A model generated the notes under the pieces. That model was not told the origin of the DNA. It ran no database searches and saw only the letters and a program-made list of their open reading frames with translations. Positions 17,746-27,265 of a stretch of DNA of 64,000 nucleotides are shown piece after piece. Source of the DNA: Olsenella sp. oral taxon 807 (GTDB lineage Bacteria > Actinomycetota > Coriobacteriia > Coriobacteriales > Atopobiaceae); assembly GCF_001189515.2 (NCBI RefSeq), contig NZ_CP012069.2, positions 2,232,001 through 2,296,000 on the forward strand, read 5' to 3'. Both the position numbers and the translations under genes were made by a program. Within the stretch, counting starts at the first letter, position 1. Each line of letters begins with the position of its first letter.

Positions 17746-17746
17746 G

Positions 17747-18357
17747 TCAGGATCCCCCTCGTCCAAACAGGGTCATGCGGACCCGCCCTGCCGCCCTGGC
17801 GCTGCCACAGGCGTCTATAGGGTAGCGGAGCCTACCCTCGTCAAGTCCCGCCTTCCTCGCATCGGCGAGCGCATCGCGCACAAGCGAGGGATCCTCGCCG
17901 AGAAGTACGAGGTCGAGGATCGTCCGCTTGATCCTCGTGACGGGCAGGCCGTTCTTGAAGATGACGTCGTCGCGGAGGAGCTCGCGGGCGGCGAAGGTTA
18001 CGCCTGGGAAGCGGGAGTGCACTCGCTTGGGGCGATCAGAACATAGGGGCTCAGGTAGAAGTCCCCGATGCCATGGATGCTCGCGGCGGTGGTGCCCCCT
18101 GCCACGATGCCGTCCCAGGCGCTTGGCTGGACCCTCTCGTGCGTGAAAAGCGAAGGGGCGGTCAGCTTCCAGATGGCCTCGAGCTCGTCGGTCTCGACCG
18201 AGGGGACGCCCGCCATGCGGTAGGCGTCGTGCATCACGCGCAGGAGCCTGCCTGCGACGCAGGCCTTCGCGAGGGCGTTTCTCGGCACCCCGAGGCGCTT
18301 TACCTGCGCGGTCATGAAAATCCTCTCGGAGGCCGAGAGCTCGCTGGTGGTCTGCAT
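17747..18357 (-). CDS. AbiEi-type antitoxin (one apparent frameshift)
   Basis: ATG 18357 (MQTTSELSASERIFMTAQVK) was chosen because an operator-like palindrome lies within the longer frame from 18414. The winged helix (AQVKRLGVPRNALAKAC, GRLLRVMHDAYRMAG) is followed by SAWDGIVAGGTTAASIHGIG, typical of AbiEi-family proteins. At GGGG near 18030 the frame slips. One more base gives RVHSRFPGVTFAARELLRDD and the stop at 17747, 203 residues. It would autoregulate and pair with the broken nucleotidyltransferase downstream. Confidence 0.6.
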
Positions 18358-18384
18358 GTGGTCGCTTCCATCTATGGTACGGTT

Positions 18385-18401
18385 GTATCGTATTTCGATA
18401 C
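18385..18401 (-). promoter_or_regulatory. Palindromic operator upstream of the AbiEi-type gene
   Basis: GTATCG-TATTT-CGATAC is a perfect 6-bp inverted repeat, 28 bp upstream of the chosen start. AbiEi antitoxins bind inverted repeats in their promoters, which makes this the likely autoregulatory site. Confidence 0.5.
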
Positions 18402-18488
18402 TTTTGTGGCTCATGTTTACCTGACAAGCTTCCTGACGTCTGAGCGTTACTGTTTATATCACCTGACTTTGGTATTTGGCTCCCATTT

Positions 18489-20321
18489 ATGGTGCTATGA
18501 GGCCCCCTTGCAACGCCTCCCGTTGGGCGGGGAGACCTTACCCTCGCCCCGGAGCATCCCGAGCGTGCAGGACGAGATCGCCTTGACGTCGCCCTTGCTG
18601 AGGTTGAAGTGCAGCAGGGGCAGGCCGGTCCTGGCGGCCAGCTCCTCGATGATCGGGGTGCGCCTGGACACGTTGACGTACCTCCTGTCGGAGGCCTGGC
18701 ACACGTCGAGCCCGCGGCAGAGGCCCATCACGTCCTCTGAGGAGTACCGGCCCCCGAGCACCTTGACCTGCAGGAGCCTCACGAGCAGCACCGCTAGGTA
18801 GCAGACGAGGAAGTGGCCGGTGATCGTGCTCTGCCTCTGCAGGTAGACGGGCCTGGCGTCGAGCTCGGACTTCATGACCCTGAAGCTCTCCTCGATCCTC
18901 CAGAGCCGGTGGTAGGTGCCGTACACCTCGCGGGGCGGCATCGAGGTCTCGGAGGTCACGAGCATGTTGTACCCGGCGACCGACCTCGCCTTCCGGATCG
19001 CGTCGTGGTTGAGGGTCGCGACGACCCTGGTGTCCTCCCTGACCTCGCCCTCGCCGTCCACGGGCTCGAAGGTGACGTACCTGGCGCTGTCGCCGTACTC
19101 GGACCTCCTCGCCGCCGCGAGCCTGAGGGCCCTGGCCTTCTCCACCTGCCTGTCGATCTCGCGGGTCTGCTTCCTCGCGAGGGCGGGGCTGTAGGTGACC
19201 ACGCGCCTCTCGGGCAGCGCCACCACCCTCCTCCTCCCGCCGGCGTCCGTGACCCCGTACTCGAAGTCGCCGGTCGACGCCTTGTGGCTGAAGGCGACGC
19301 CGCCCCGCCCGTCGGGCACGTCCTGCCAGCCCTCGTCCGAGAGCGCCCAGGCGCGCTCCCTCGCCGGGAGGGCCTTGACCGACTTCGAGAAGATGTAGCC
19401 GTCGCCTGACAGCACGGCGTCGACGACGTTGTCCGCGCAGTCGGGGCCATTGTCGGCGACGCGCACGGTCCGCCCCGATATCGCGTTTCTCTCCTTCAGC
19501 TGGCTGATGCACCTCTTGAGCTGGGGCCTCTCGCTCTCGTTGCCGGGGAACACGCTCATCGCGATGGGGACGCAGTCGGCGTCGAGGAGGAGCCCCATCC
19601 CCACGATGGGCTCGGGCCTGTGCTCCTTGGAGGGGCCCTTCCTCCCGGGCTGGTCCTCGCGGCCGATCTCGAAGCAGAAGTTGGCGCGGTCGAAGTAGGA
19701 GGTCGTGGTGTCCCGACCGAAGAGGCCGCCCACGCGGGCGTTGTAGATCTCGACCACCTTCTCGTACTCCTCACCCAGGTAGGCGAGGCCGTCGTAGAGC
19801 TGGTCGAGCGTGAATCCCGCCTCGACGCCCTCCATCTGCGGCAGCACGTCGTGGAAGGTCCTCGACTTCGAGCAGGGCGCCACCGCCCGGGCGAGGACCA
19901 GGCAGGAGAGCAGGTCCGCGAGCGAGAAGCGGAAGCCGCTCGGGACCTGCAGGAAGGCGAGGTCGCCCCTGACGCCGAGCGAGTCGTCTATGGCCTTGAG
20001 GGCGAAGTGGCCGAGGTGCCTCTCGGAGGGGGCGTCCGATATCTCGCGGACCCTCCCCCTCTCCCTCTCGGCCCTGCGCTCGGCGTTCATCGAGTCGACC
20101 TCGGACCTGAGGTGCGCGATCGGGTCGGCGATCCCCGACTCCCTGAGCTCGTGCTCGTAGCCCACCGCCCTCACGGACCTGTTGACGGTGTGGCCCCGCC
20201 CGGGGTCCCAGTGGCTCTCGTAGATCTGGAGATAGAGCCCCTTCTTGTTCCTCGTCCTCTTTAGGAAGTAGGCCATCGTCGCCTCCTGTCGGGTGAAAGC
20301 GCTATAACACCATAGCACCAT
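18489..20321. mobile_element. IS1634-type insertion sequence
   Basis: ATGGTGCTATG at 18489-18499 and its complement at 20311-20321 bound a single transposase gene. I do not see a clear target duplication outside them. The element of about 1.8 kb separates the AbiEi-type gene from the IS21-type element. Confidence 0.7.
18495..20276 (-). CDS. IS1634-family transposase
   Basis: ATG 20276 (MAYFLKRTRNKKGLYLQIYE) follows AGGAGG (complement of 20281-20286). The 593-residue product has SYFDRANFCFEIG, MGLLLDADCVPIAMSVFPGN, TVRVADNGPDCADN and YHRLWRIEESFRVMKSELDA, the last being the Y-x(2)-R-x(3)-E-type signature with the catalytic Glu. Length and signature match IS1634. It is intact. A longer frame from 20321 would start in the terminal repeat. 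Confidence 0.85.
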   Translation of the reverse strand: MAYFLKRTRNKKGLYLQIYESHWDPGRGHTVNRSVRAVGYEHELRESGIADPIAHLRSEVDSMNAERRAERERGRVREISDAPSERHLGHFALKAIDDSLGVRGDLAFLQVPSGFRFSLADLLSCLVLARAVAPCSKSRTFHDVLPQMEGVEAGFTLDQLYDGLAYLGEEYEKVVEIYNARVGGLFGRDTTTSYFDRANFCFEIGREDQPGRKGPSKEHRPEPIVGMGLLLDADCVPIAMSVFPGNESERPQLKRCISQLKERNAISGRTVRVADNGPDCADNVVDAVLSGDGYIFSKSVKALPARERAWALSDEGWQDVPDGRGGVAFSHKASTGDFEYGVTDAGGRRRVVALPERRVVTYSPALARKQTREIDRQVEKARALRLAAARRSEYGDSARYVTFEPVDGEGEVREDTRVVATLNHDAIRKARSVAGYNMLVTSETSMPPREVYGTYHRLWRIEESFRVMKSELDARPVYLQRQSTITGHFLVCYLAVLLVRLLQVKVLGGRYSSEDVMGLCRGLDVCQASDRRYVNVSRRTPIIEELAARTGLPLLHFNLSKGDVKAISSCTLGMLRGEGKVSPPNGRRCKGAS

Positions 20322-20587
20322 ATATATATCCTACCAGAGACGCCCTTGTCAAGTCAAGTCCCTGCGCATGAAAATACCAGCTCAAGGCTGGTTTTTACGG
20401 AAGCGGGCCGCGTTCGTGACCCTAAGGTGGCTAGTAGCCCGTTTTGGTACTAGCAATCAGCAAAACCTGGTACCGTCAGTCAGCAAGCCTGGTACTGCAG
20501 GTAAGGTCGTTTGGTACCGCCGGCATCGAACCTAGAGTTCCATGATGCACGCCTGATCCGGGGCGCGCTTCCATGGAAAGGGGCTTG

Positions 20588-22192
20588 ATGCCCATGTCTA
20601 GGAACAAGAGGATCCTCATGTTGCTCGCGAAGGGAGGGGTCAGCCAGTCCGGCATCGCCGCCGCATTGCACGTCAGCAAGCGAGACGTGTCGGCCGGCGC
20701 GAGGGCGCTGCGCGAGCACGGCCTGACGTTCGGCGCCGTCAGCTCCATGGACGCCGACGTCGTCGATGACCTGTTCTTCCCGAGGGAGAGGCGCGGGCCG
20801 AACGGCGCCTGCCTGCAACCGGACATGGAGTCGCTGGTCGAGCGCAAGAAGAGGAACCGCAAGCTCCCGGTCAGGCTTTTCTGGATCGAGCGCTGCGAGC
20901 AGGCTGCGGCTGAGGGGAGGCTGGCGTACGCCTACCAGACGTTTTGCGAGATGTTCGCCGGCGTCGCCGAGAGGATGGGCGCCACCAGGCACTTTATCCA
21001 CGAGGCCGGAGCCAAGTGCTACATAGATTGGGCTGGCGACACCGCCCATCTCACCGACAAGCTGCTGGGAACCAAGACGAAGGTCCACGTGCTCGTCGTC
21101 GTCCTCCCGTTCTCCGGCAGGTTCTGGGCGGAGGGCTTCTGTGACATGAAGCAGAGGTCATGGCAGGAAGGCCAGATGCACGCGTTCGAGGAGTTCGGCG
21201 GCGTGCCGCGCATGTGGGTGCCCGACAACGCCGCCACGGCGACCAACCGCGCCGCCCCGCAGGTCACTCTCGTCAACGAGGAGTACGGGCGCCTCGCCGA
21301 TCACTACGGCGCGGCGATCGTCCCCGCCCGGGTCCGCAAGCCCCGTGACAAGAGCGTTGCCGAATCGGTTGTTGGCCTGGTGGAACGCTGGATAGTCAGT
21401 CCTTCCAACGAGATGGCATTCTACACCATCGACGAGCTCGGCGAATTCTGCGCCGATAGGGTGGCATGGCTGAACTCCCGCCCGTTCTCGGCCAAGGACG
21501 GCTCGCGCGACTCGGTCTTCGAGGAGGAGGAGCGCCCGCACCTGATGCCGCTTCCCGCCGAGCGCTACGAGATGTGCGAGTGGCGAAGTCCCAAGGTCGC
21601 ACCGGATTACCACGTCGTGGTTGACTACATGAGGTATTCCGTGCCGTGCCGCCTGGTCGGGGAGCAGACCGACGTCAAGATGACGTCGTCGACGGTCACG
21701 GTGCTGCACGGCGGGGAGGTCGTCGCGGTCCATCCGCGCCTGCGCGGGCGCAAGGGCCAGTACTCCACGATCGACGATCACATGCCTGAGAACCATGCGG
21801 CGCTCGATAACCCCTGGTCTCCGGAGAGATTCACGTCTTGGGCGAAGCGCATCGGGCCCGAGACCGGCATCGCGATCGGGCGCGTGATGGAGAGCCGCGT
21901 GATCGTCGAGCAGTCGTTCGTCTCCTGCCGCAACATACTGGGCTTGTCGAAAACCTACACGCCGGCATTGCTCGAGCGCGCGTGCGCCAGGATGAACGCG
22001 GCGTCCGCGCTTCCCAGCTACACGGGAGTGAAGAACACGATTCTCGCCATCAGGGCCGCCGATGTGGAGCTTGGCGCTGCCGGCAGGCGCACGCAGCCGG
22101 CCGAACCCGGCGAATTGGTCGATCGCGCCAGGTCGGCGGGGCGCCTACGCGGCGCCGACGCCTACAAGAGGGGCGGTGATCGGCGATGCTGA
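20588..22192 (+). CDS. istA: IS21-family transposase IstA
   Basis: The 534-residue frame from ATG 20588 (behind GGAAAGGGG) begins MPMSRNKRILMLLAKGGVSQ with an N-terminal HTH (SQSGIAAALHVSKRDVSAGA). The DDE core is seen in CYIDWAGDTAHL (D), MWVPDNAATATN (D) and RDKSVAESVVGLV (E). A C-terminal beta-barrel (VVVDYMRYSVPCRLVGEQ) and a basic tail follow. The stop overlaps the istB start by 7 bp. The frame is intact, so the element could be active. Confidence 0.9.
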   Translation: MPMSRNKRILMLLAKGGVSQSGIAAALHVSKRDVSAGARALREHGLTFGAVSSMDADVVDDLFFPRERRGPNGACLQPDMESLVERKKRNRKLPVRLFWIERCEQAAAEGRLAYAYQTFCEMFAGVAERMGATRHFIHEAGAKCYIDWAGDTAHLTDKLLGTKTKVHVLVVVLPFSGRFWAEGFCDMKQRSWQEGQMHAFEEFGGVPRMWVPDNAATATNRAAPQVTLVNEEYGRLADHYGAAIVPARVRKPRDKSVAESVVGLVERWIVSPSNEMAFYTIDELGEFCADRVAWLNSRPFSAKDGSRDSVFEEEERPHLMPLPAERYEMCEWRSPKVAPDYHVVVDYMRYSVPCRLVGEQTDVKMTSSTVTVLHGGEVVAVHPRLRGRKGQYSTIDDHMPENHAALDNPWSPERFTSWAKRIGPETGIAIGRVMESRVIVEQSFVSCRNILGLSKTYTPALLERACARMNAASALPSYTGVKNTILAIRAADVELGAAGRRTQPAEPGELVDRARSAGRLRGADAYKRGGDRRC

Positions 22193-22938
22193 CGGAAGAG
22201 CACTTCGAGTTGTTCAAGGAGTTCCGGGTAAAGGCCATGGGAGACAAGCTTCGCGAGATGGTCGAGGACGATTCCTACGACGCCTATACGTTCGAGGAGC
22301 GAATGGAGATGCTGATAGACGCGGAGGCATCCGCCAGGCGCGAGCGCAAGGTGGCCAAGCTCGTGAAGCAGGCGCGGTTCAAGACGCCCTCGGCATGCGT
22401 CGAGGATATCGTCTACCTGCCGGACCGCAAGCTGTCGAGGGATCGAATCGCGCGCTACGCCGAGTGCGACTGGGTCGAGAAATGCGAGGTCATGGTGATA
22501 ATATCAAAAACAGGTGGGGGCAAGTCGTATCTATGCCAGGCGCTCGGCAACGCCGCATGCCGCAAGCTGATAGAGGTCCGCTACACTCGGCTTGCCGGCA
22601 TATGCGAGGAACTGAACCGGGCGCGTGCAGCGGCGGACGGGAGCTACTACGAGCTCATGGACGGTTTGAAGACGATTCCGCTGCTCCTGGTAGATGACTT
22701 CATGACCACGCCGATAACCACGCAAAACGCCGTCGACCTATTCGAGATAATGGAAGCGAGGGAGAGCTTGGCCGCAACCCTGATCGCCTCTCAGCTGGAG
22801 CCCAACGAGTGGTACCTGCGAATCGAGGGAGAGCTCATGGCCGATTCTATCCTAAACCGCATCGCCACCGGCGCTCGCTACATCGACCTGGAAGGTCCCA
22901 ACATGCGCGAGTATTTCGCAAAGAAGAAGGTTGGGTAG
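22186..22938 (+). CDS. istB: IS21-family helper ATPase IstB
   Basis: A 250-residue AAA+ ATPase that assists IstA. The N-terminal helical domain MLTEEHFELFKEFRVKAMGD is followed by Walker A ISKTGGGKSYLCQAL, Walker B LLLVDDFMTTP and sensor ATLIASQLEPNEWY, ending EYFAKKKVG. The Walker A reads KTGGGKS where GxTGTGKS is more usual, a conservative variant. It is coupled to istA by a 7-bp overlap (ATGCTGA). Confidence 0.9.
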   Translation: MLTEEHFELFKEFRVKAMGDKLREMVEDDSYDAYTFEERMEMLIDAEASARRERKVAKLVKQARFKTPSACVEDIVYLPDRKLSRDRIARYAECDWVEKCEVMVIISKTGGGKSYLCQALGNAACRKLIEVRYTRLAGICEELNRARAAADGSYYELMDGLKTIPLLLVDDFMTTPITTQNAVDLFEIMEARESLAATLIASQLEPNEWYLRIEGELMADSILNRIATGARYIDLEGPNMREYFAKKKVG

Positions 22939-23031
22939 CGGTACCAGATTCAGCTTACTCTCGGTACCGCTCTTTGCTGATCGGCGGTACCAAGCTAGGT
23001 GATTGGTGGTACCGAGAGAGCTTACTACTCA

Positions 23032-23566
23032 GGCAGATGGGGGACCGTCCTCGGCGACGACCAGATGGCTGCGGCAGCCGTCGACCGCGTCTGCCACCAC
23101 GGGGGGCTGCCCCGGTCCGGGGGCGAGTCGCGCCGCGCCGGGCACGCGCCCGTGTCGGGGAAGGGGGCGGCGCGACGGCGGCGGGAGACGGCCCGGGGGA
23201 TGGCGTCGTGCTCCGGGGCACCCGTGGCGACATCGTTACCCTCGGTGACCCCGGACGCGCGTTGCGTCACGTGTCCGACGACGCCATGCCCTCGGCAAGG
23301 TGCGACGGACTCCCCCGTGACGGGACAGTCGACCTGTGGATGGGGGAGGTGCGCTGTGACGGCCCCGATGCGCTGGGGTTCGTCTGGTGCGAGGCCGTCC
23401 TCCGACCGGATGGCGAGCCCCCGGGGCCATCGGACTGGCGACCCTCCCGTCTCGGTCGGGCGACCAGGACGGGAGGCACCGGATTTGGGCGACAGACGCC
23501 CAAATCCGGTGCGAACCCTGCCCGAATCCTGGTGCGATTTTTGCTCAATTTAACTTGACAAAACAC
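23032..23566. repeat. Degenerate IS21-derived repeat, copy 2
   Basis: This uninterrupted copy of the segment at 8924 holds the decayed istB end (RWGTVLGDDQMAAAAVDRV in one frame) and then non-coding GC-rich DNA ending TTGCTCAATTTAACTTGACA. It provides the empty-site sequence for the second IS1595 copy and the IS4-type insertion. Confidence 0.75.
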
Positions 23567-23619
23567 ATCCTCGCGGCAGCGGAGCTCGTGCCGGCGCCCC
23601 TGAGGGCGAGGTCGGAGCC

Positions 23620-23925
23620 CAGGCTCGGGGCGCCCATGCCCGACCTGTCGCGGGCGGGCCCGCCCGTCATCGGCGAGACGGGCCACGTCCCTCCCGACGC
23701 TGACGGCCCGAGGCCGCTGTCCCAGGTGATGAGTGGTCGCCACGAGAGGCGCAGCACGGTCATCGCGACCAACGTCGGGTCTAGCGGGTGGGGTGCCGTG
23801 TCCGGCGACGACAGGCTCGCGGCTGCGGCGATCGACAGGATCGCCCACCACGGTAGGCTCGTGGAGTTCAACGGAGGGAGCAGGCGCATGGACGAGGCGC
23901 TGATGCTCGGAGAGTCGGAGGGATG
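23620..23925 (+). pseudogene. Another decayed istB C-terminus
   Basis: The frame reads GPPVIGETGHVPPDADGPRP, then STVIATNVGSSGWGAVSGDD, AIDRIAHHGRLVEFNGGSRR, which is the second half of IstB with Walker B altered. It is related to, but not the same as, the remnants at 8771 and 23032, so at least three istB lineages have decayed here. No start or Walker A remains. Confidence 0.55.
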
Positions 23926-23949
23926 GGAACGCGGGAGGGCCGGTGCTGA

Positions 23950-24430
23950 AATCAGAAAAAGCTACTTGACGAAACACGTCCACCTGGGCGGCGAGCACGG
24001 GGGCCGACACGCTCCTCCTCGACCTCGCCAGCAGCCACATGGCGTGGAACCAGCGGCGCGGGCGCGCCTCGGGGTGCCGCGTGGCCGTCCCGACCGCCGC
24101 CGAGAGGTGGTGGGAGCACCTCGCGCGCCGCCGGATGCGGTTGCGGCTCGCGACGGGCGAGCACGTCACGCACCCTCACCTCGGGCACACCCAGCCGTCC
24201 GGCCACCTGACCCCCGTCAGGCGCCTCTCGCAGCTCCATCGCCCGGGTACCTGGCCGGCAGGGCGTGGAGGCTGCCCATCCTGCCCATCTCCCCCTGACC
24301 TGCCTGCGCCTCGCGTTGCCCATCGTGCACCCCCGTCTCGGCCTCCGTCCCTCGGTACCGTGATACGACAAGGTGGGAACACATGCCACCTGCGACTATG
24401 AATCACATTGGGGAGCATTTAACTGAAACG
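23950..24430. other. GC-rich debris at the edge of the defence island
   Basis: It begins with TTGACGAAACAC, a variant of the terminal motif seen at 12343 and 23554, and is otherwise free of credible genes. A minus-strand frame with MELREAPDGGQVAGRLGVPE hints at a transposase HTH, but I cannot place it. GC falls sharply at about 24400, where the island starts. Confidence 0.4.
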
Positions 24431-24437
24431 ATACTTA

Positions 24438-25832
24438 CTACGAATGTGAATCATTGCTTGCATAGTGTTCGCTTACCCGCCATCTAGATACATTCATAAA
24501 CGTTGAATCCTCAAATTGATCGAGCACCTCATCAGGCAGCTTAAGTCTTTTCATAATGATTACGTAGGCAATTAATATTTGAGCATCGTGATGATCGACC
24601 ATTTGCTCATACTCGCTGTTGTTCTCCAAAGCGTGTGCGCTCGCATTCCTGAGTTTATTCTGCTCTTTTCGAAAACGCTTCCAATCTGGCACGATCCCCC
24701 TCCCCCATCTGTCGCTCTCTTCGTAAGCGTGGTCAAGCAGCATGGAATAGGAAGGCTGTCTTAGTAAGCCCAGCAGCCCCCGCGCCCTATCCCGGATAGA
24801 TTCATCCGCCACCCTCAGCATGGGGGTAATCAGGCATTCCAAATCCTTCTTATCGAAACACTCATCACACCCTGAACGAGCCAACGACTCGAACATCGAA
24901 CTTGCTGCAAAAAACTTTAGATCAACAGGAATTTTCCAAGATCCCAAAAGAGATACGAGCATCTTACTCGATTGGGACTCATCGCCTTTCATCTCCATCC
25001 ATCGGGTAACCACATCAAAAAGAATAGATTTAATGAGCTGAAATGGTACGGGAACACATTGATAATTTCTTATCGTGTTTCTGGTGAGAAACGAACCTCT
25101 GTGCACTTCAACAGGGCTACCATTGTCTTTGAACTTAACTCTAACCTGACGTATGGAGGTATACGCGCCAAAACAAAAGGATAAGAATGATTGGAATTTC
25201 CACAGCTCACATGACCAAAAATCATCGAGAGAAACCCCGTTCTTATAATCGACGTGAACTGTCGCGTAGGTCGAATACCTGAACCCCTCATGATCACTTT
25301 TTATCTTCCCGATACCAGAGTGAATTGTCATAGCACATCTATCGGATCGGTATACGTCGATGACTTCATTTTGTCTCCCACCCTCTATCACAAGGTTATC
25401 CTCTCGGATTTCCGGGCTAGAATGAAGGCCCAGCCATTTACGGAGACCCTCAATCTCGAAGTCAGCGGTACTTATGGGAATGCTGGGATCAAATTCATCG
25501 TGAGATGACAGCACCGTACTCGCTTCAAGGCTTTCACGGGTGTGTCCGGGAAACGAAAGCCCTACTCTGTTCGAGATGGCGTCGATAAGCAAAAGGTAAA
25601 TTCCATCCTGGGTAATCCCAAAGAGATATTCATACCGGTCAGACTCCATCCCGATTTCACAATGCCCCGTCTCTGCCAATTTGCGGGTCAGGCTGAGGTC
25701 CCCAGAAGGGATCTCGAGATGAACCCCTTTATCCTCAGAAAACTGGCAGAATCCTTCAGCATTATATTTCTTCGCCTTCAAGTCATCCCAGCTACGGTTC
25801 CACAGAGCCGTTTTCCAGACCTTATCTTCCAT
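24438..25832 (-). CDS. ApeA-like HEPN defence protein
   Basis: ATG 25832 follows GAGGTAAGG; an in-frame TTG at 25865 is a less likely start. The 464-residue product has a beta-rich N-terminal half (NAEGFCQFSEDKGVHLEIPS, GITQDGIYLLLIDAI) like the ApeA N-domain and an alpha-helical C-terminal half. The latter contains KLRNASAHALE at about residues 395-400, an RN-x3-H motif that is the catalytic signature of HEPN ribonucleases. ApeA proteins stop phage growth by RNA cleavage and abortive infection. It follows the BREX-like operon on the same strand after a 290-bp gap that could hold its own promoter. Confidence 0.6.
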   Translation of the reverse strand: MEDKVWKTALWNRSWDDLKAKKYNAEGFCQFSEDKGVHLEIPSGDLSLTRKLAETGHCEIGMESDRYEYLFGITQDGIYLLLIDAISNRVGLSFPGHTRESLEASTVLSSHDEFDPSIPISTADFEIEGLRKWLGLHSSPEIREDNLVIEGGRQNEVIDVYRSDRCAMTIHSGIGKIKSDHEGFRYSTYATVHVDYKNGVSLDDFWSCELWKFQSFLSFCFGAYTSIRQVRVKFKDNGSPVEVHRGSFLTRNTIRNYQCVPVPFQLIKSILFDVVTRWMEMKGDESQSSKMLVSLLGSWKIPVDLKFFAASSMFESLARSGCDECFDKKDLECLITPMLRVADESIRDRARGLLGLLRQPSYSMLLDHAYEESDRWGRGIVPDWKRFRKEQNKLRNASAHALENNSEYEQMVDHHDAQILIAYVIIMKRLKLPDEVLDQFEDSTFMNVSRWRVSEHYASNDSHS

Positions 25833-26122
25833 CCTTACCTCAATCTTTGCGTAGCAGTATGACAAAGCAGTATGACAACTATGGCCTGGTACCGGTTCCT
25901 CCTATGTGTTTTGGTTTTCCAGAGATGGTATAGAATTTTATGGTAGTGTGCCTCCTCGACACAACCTCATTCCAAGTATCTGCGTGATCTGTTACCCGGT
26001 CCATCATGGATCCGTTGTACACATCCCCCTTTCGTCAGCTCACCTCCCATGCAAGGATCTGAGAATCAATACTGTTATTATCAGTTCTGATGCGAAAACT
26101 CTGTGTTGGTACCAAAAAGGGC

Positions 26123-27265
26123 TCAGTCCCTGAGCAATATCTTTCCCAGGGCCGTCGCAATGGCATGGACGTCCCCTTCCCCATTGTGCTTCCCCAGCGA
26201 GATGCGGACTGTTTCTTTTGCCTCAGCCTCAGGTAGGCCGATGGCTTTGAGAACATGGGAGACCCTCGTGTTGGCACCATCGCAGGCCGAGCCTGTCGAG
26301 ACCGCGATCTTCATGAGATCAAGCCTGTGCAGAAGCATCTCGCCGCTGGCACCGGCAAAGGACAGGCTCATGAGCCCGGGCAATTGGTTCTCCCCGTTAC
26401 GTCGATACGGCACTCCCAGGGCAGCGAGGTCATCGAGCAAGAGGCGCTCGAGCCGCCCCAGGCGAACGGCGTTAGCTTCGATGGCGTCACAGTTCTCCTT
26501 AAGTGCCACGGCCATCGCAACGATGGAGGCTACGTTCTCGGTACCAGCGCGACGTCCCATTTCCTGGGCACCGCCGTTAGCATAGGGGGCAAGGGGCGTC
26601 CCGTCCTTGATGTAGAGAAACCCTATCCCCTTCGGTCCGTTGAACTTGTGCGCAGAGGCAGAGAGCATATCGACCCCCATGGCCTTCACGTCTATCTCTA
26701 CATGCCCCACAGCCTGAACTGCGTCCGTGTGGAAGATCGCCCCCTTCGAGTGGGCGATGTCACAGAGCTCGCCTATCGGCTGAATCGTTCCAATCTCGTT
26801 GTTGGCGTACATGCAGGACACGAGAGAGCCATCACCCAATGACATTTCGCGCAAGGCATCAAGAGCAATAACTCCTGTTCTGGACACTGGCAATACTGCA
26901 ACCCTATGGCCAATGGCGCTCATGGCCTTGCAGCTGTCTAAAACTGCATGATGCTCGATTTCTGAGGTCACGATTTCTCTCATCATATCGTCACGAAGTG
27001 CAAAGCCCTTAATTGCCCAGTTATCGCTCTCTGTTCCGCCAGAGGTAAAGACAATCTCCCCCGGGTCAGCGTTGATGCAAGATGCAATGGACTCACGCGC
27101 CTCACGCAATGCCCGTTTCACAGGGCGAGAGAAAGCATAGGGCTGAGAGGGGTTGCCGTACTCGTCCACAAGGAATGACGTCATGCTTGCATACGCCACG
27201 ACACTCAGTTGCGTAGTCGCGGCGTTATCGGCGTAGATGTATGAGTTCTTGGACACGCTGCTCAT
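26123..27265 (-). CDS. Cysteine desulfurase (IscS/DndA type) of the BREX-like operon
   Basis: The 380-residue PLP enzyme starts at ATG 27265, whose ATGA overlaps the upstream stop; ATG 27280 is possible. Landmarks are SYIYADNAATTQLS, TSEIEHHAVLDSC, HTDAVQAVGHVEIDV, the PLP lysine in SASAHKFNGPKGIGFLY, and the sulphur-carrying cysteine in VSTGSACDGANTRVSHVLK. It converts cysteine to alanine and hands a persulfide to acceptors. As the last gene of an operon with a PP-loop protein, it would supply sulphur for DNA or tRNA-like thiolation, as DndA does for DndC. A housekeeping role is less likely given the coupling. Confidence 0.85.
   Translation of the reverse strand: MSSVSKNSYIYADNAATTQLSVVAYASMTSFLVDEYGNPSQPYAFSRPVKRALREARESIASCINADPGEIVFTSGGTESDNWAIKGFALRDDMMREIVTSEIEHHAVLDSCKAMSAIGHRVAVLPVSRTGVIALDALREMSLGDGSLVSCMYANNEIGTIQPIGELCDIAHSKGAIFHTDAVQAVGHVEIDVKAMGVDMLSASAHKFNGPKGIGFLYIKDGTPLAPYANGGAQEMGRRAGTENVASIVAMAVALKENCDAIEANAVRLGRLERLLLDDLAALGVPYRRNGENQLPGLMSLSFAGASGEMLLHRLDLMKIAVSTGSACDGANTRVSHVLKAIGLPEAEAKETVRISLGKHNGEGDVHAIATALGKILLRD

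Larger units (their letters stand above)
20428..23031. mobile_element. Complete IS21-type element
   Basis: Both flanks of the istAB pair carry repeated GGTACC-centred units, for example TTTTGGTACTAGCAATCAGC on the left and the complement of GGTACCAAGCTAGG on the right, the multiple-terminal-repeat structure of IS21. I place the tips at TGGCTAGTAGCC (20428) and TTACTACTCA (ending 23031), TG...CA as usual; they are approximate. The right flank GGCAGATGGGGG is the middle of a decayed istB, so this element inserted into an older relative. Confidence 0.7.

Noticed and set aside
26123-27265. Housekeeping iron-sulphur cluster (isc/suf) locus
   Set aside because: No iscU, sufBCD or isc regulator nearby, and the gene is coupled by overlaps to the BREX-like operon.
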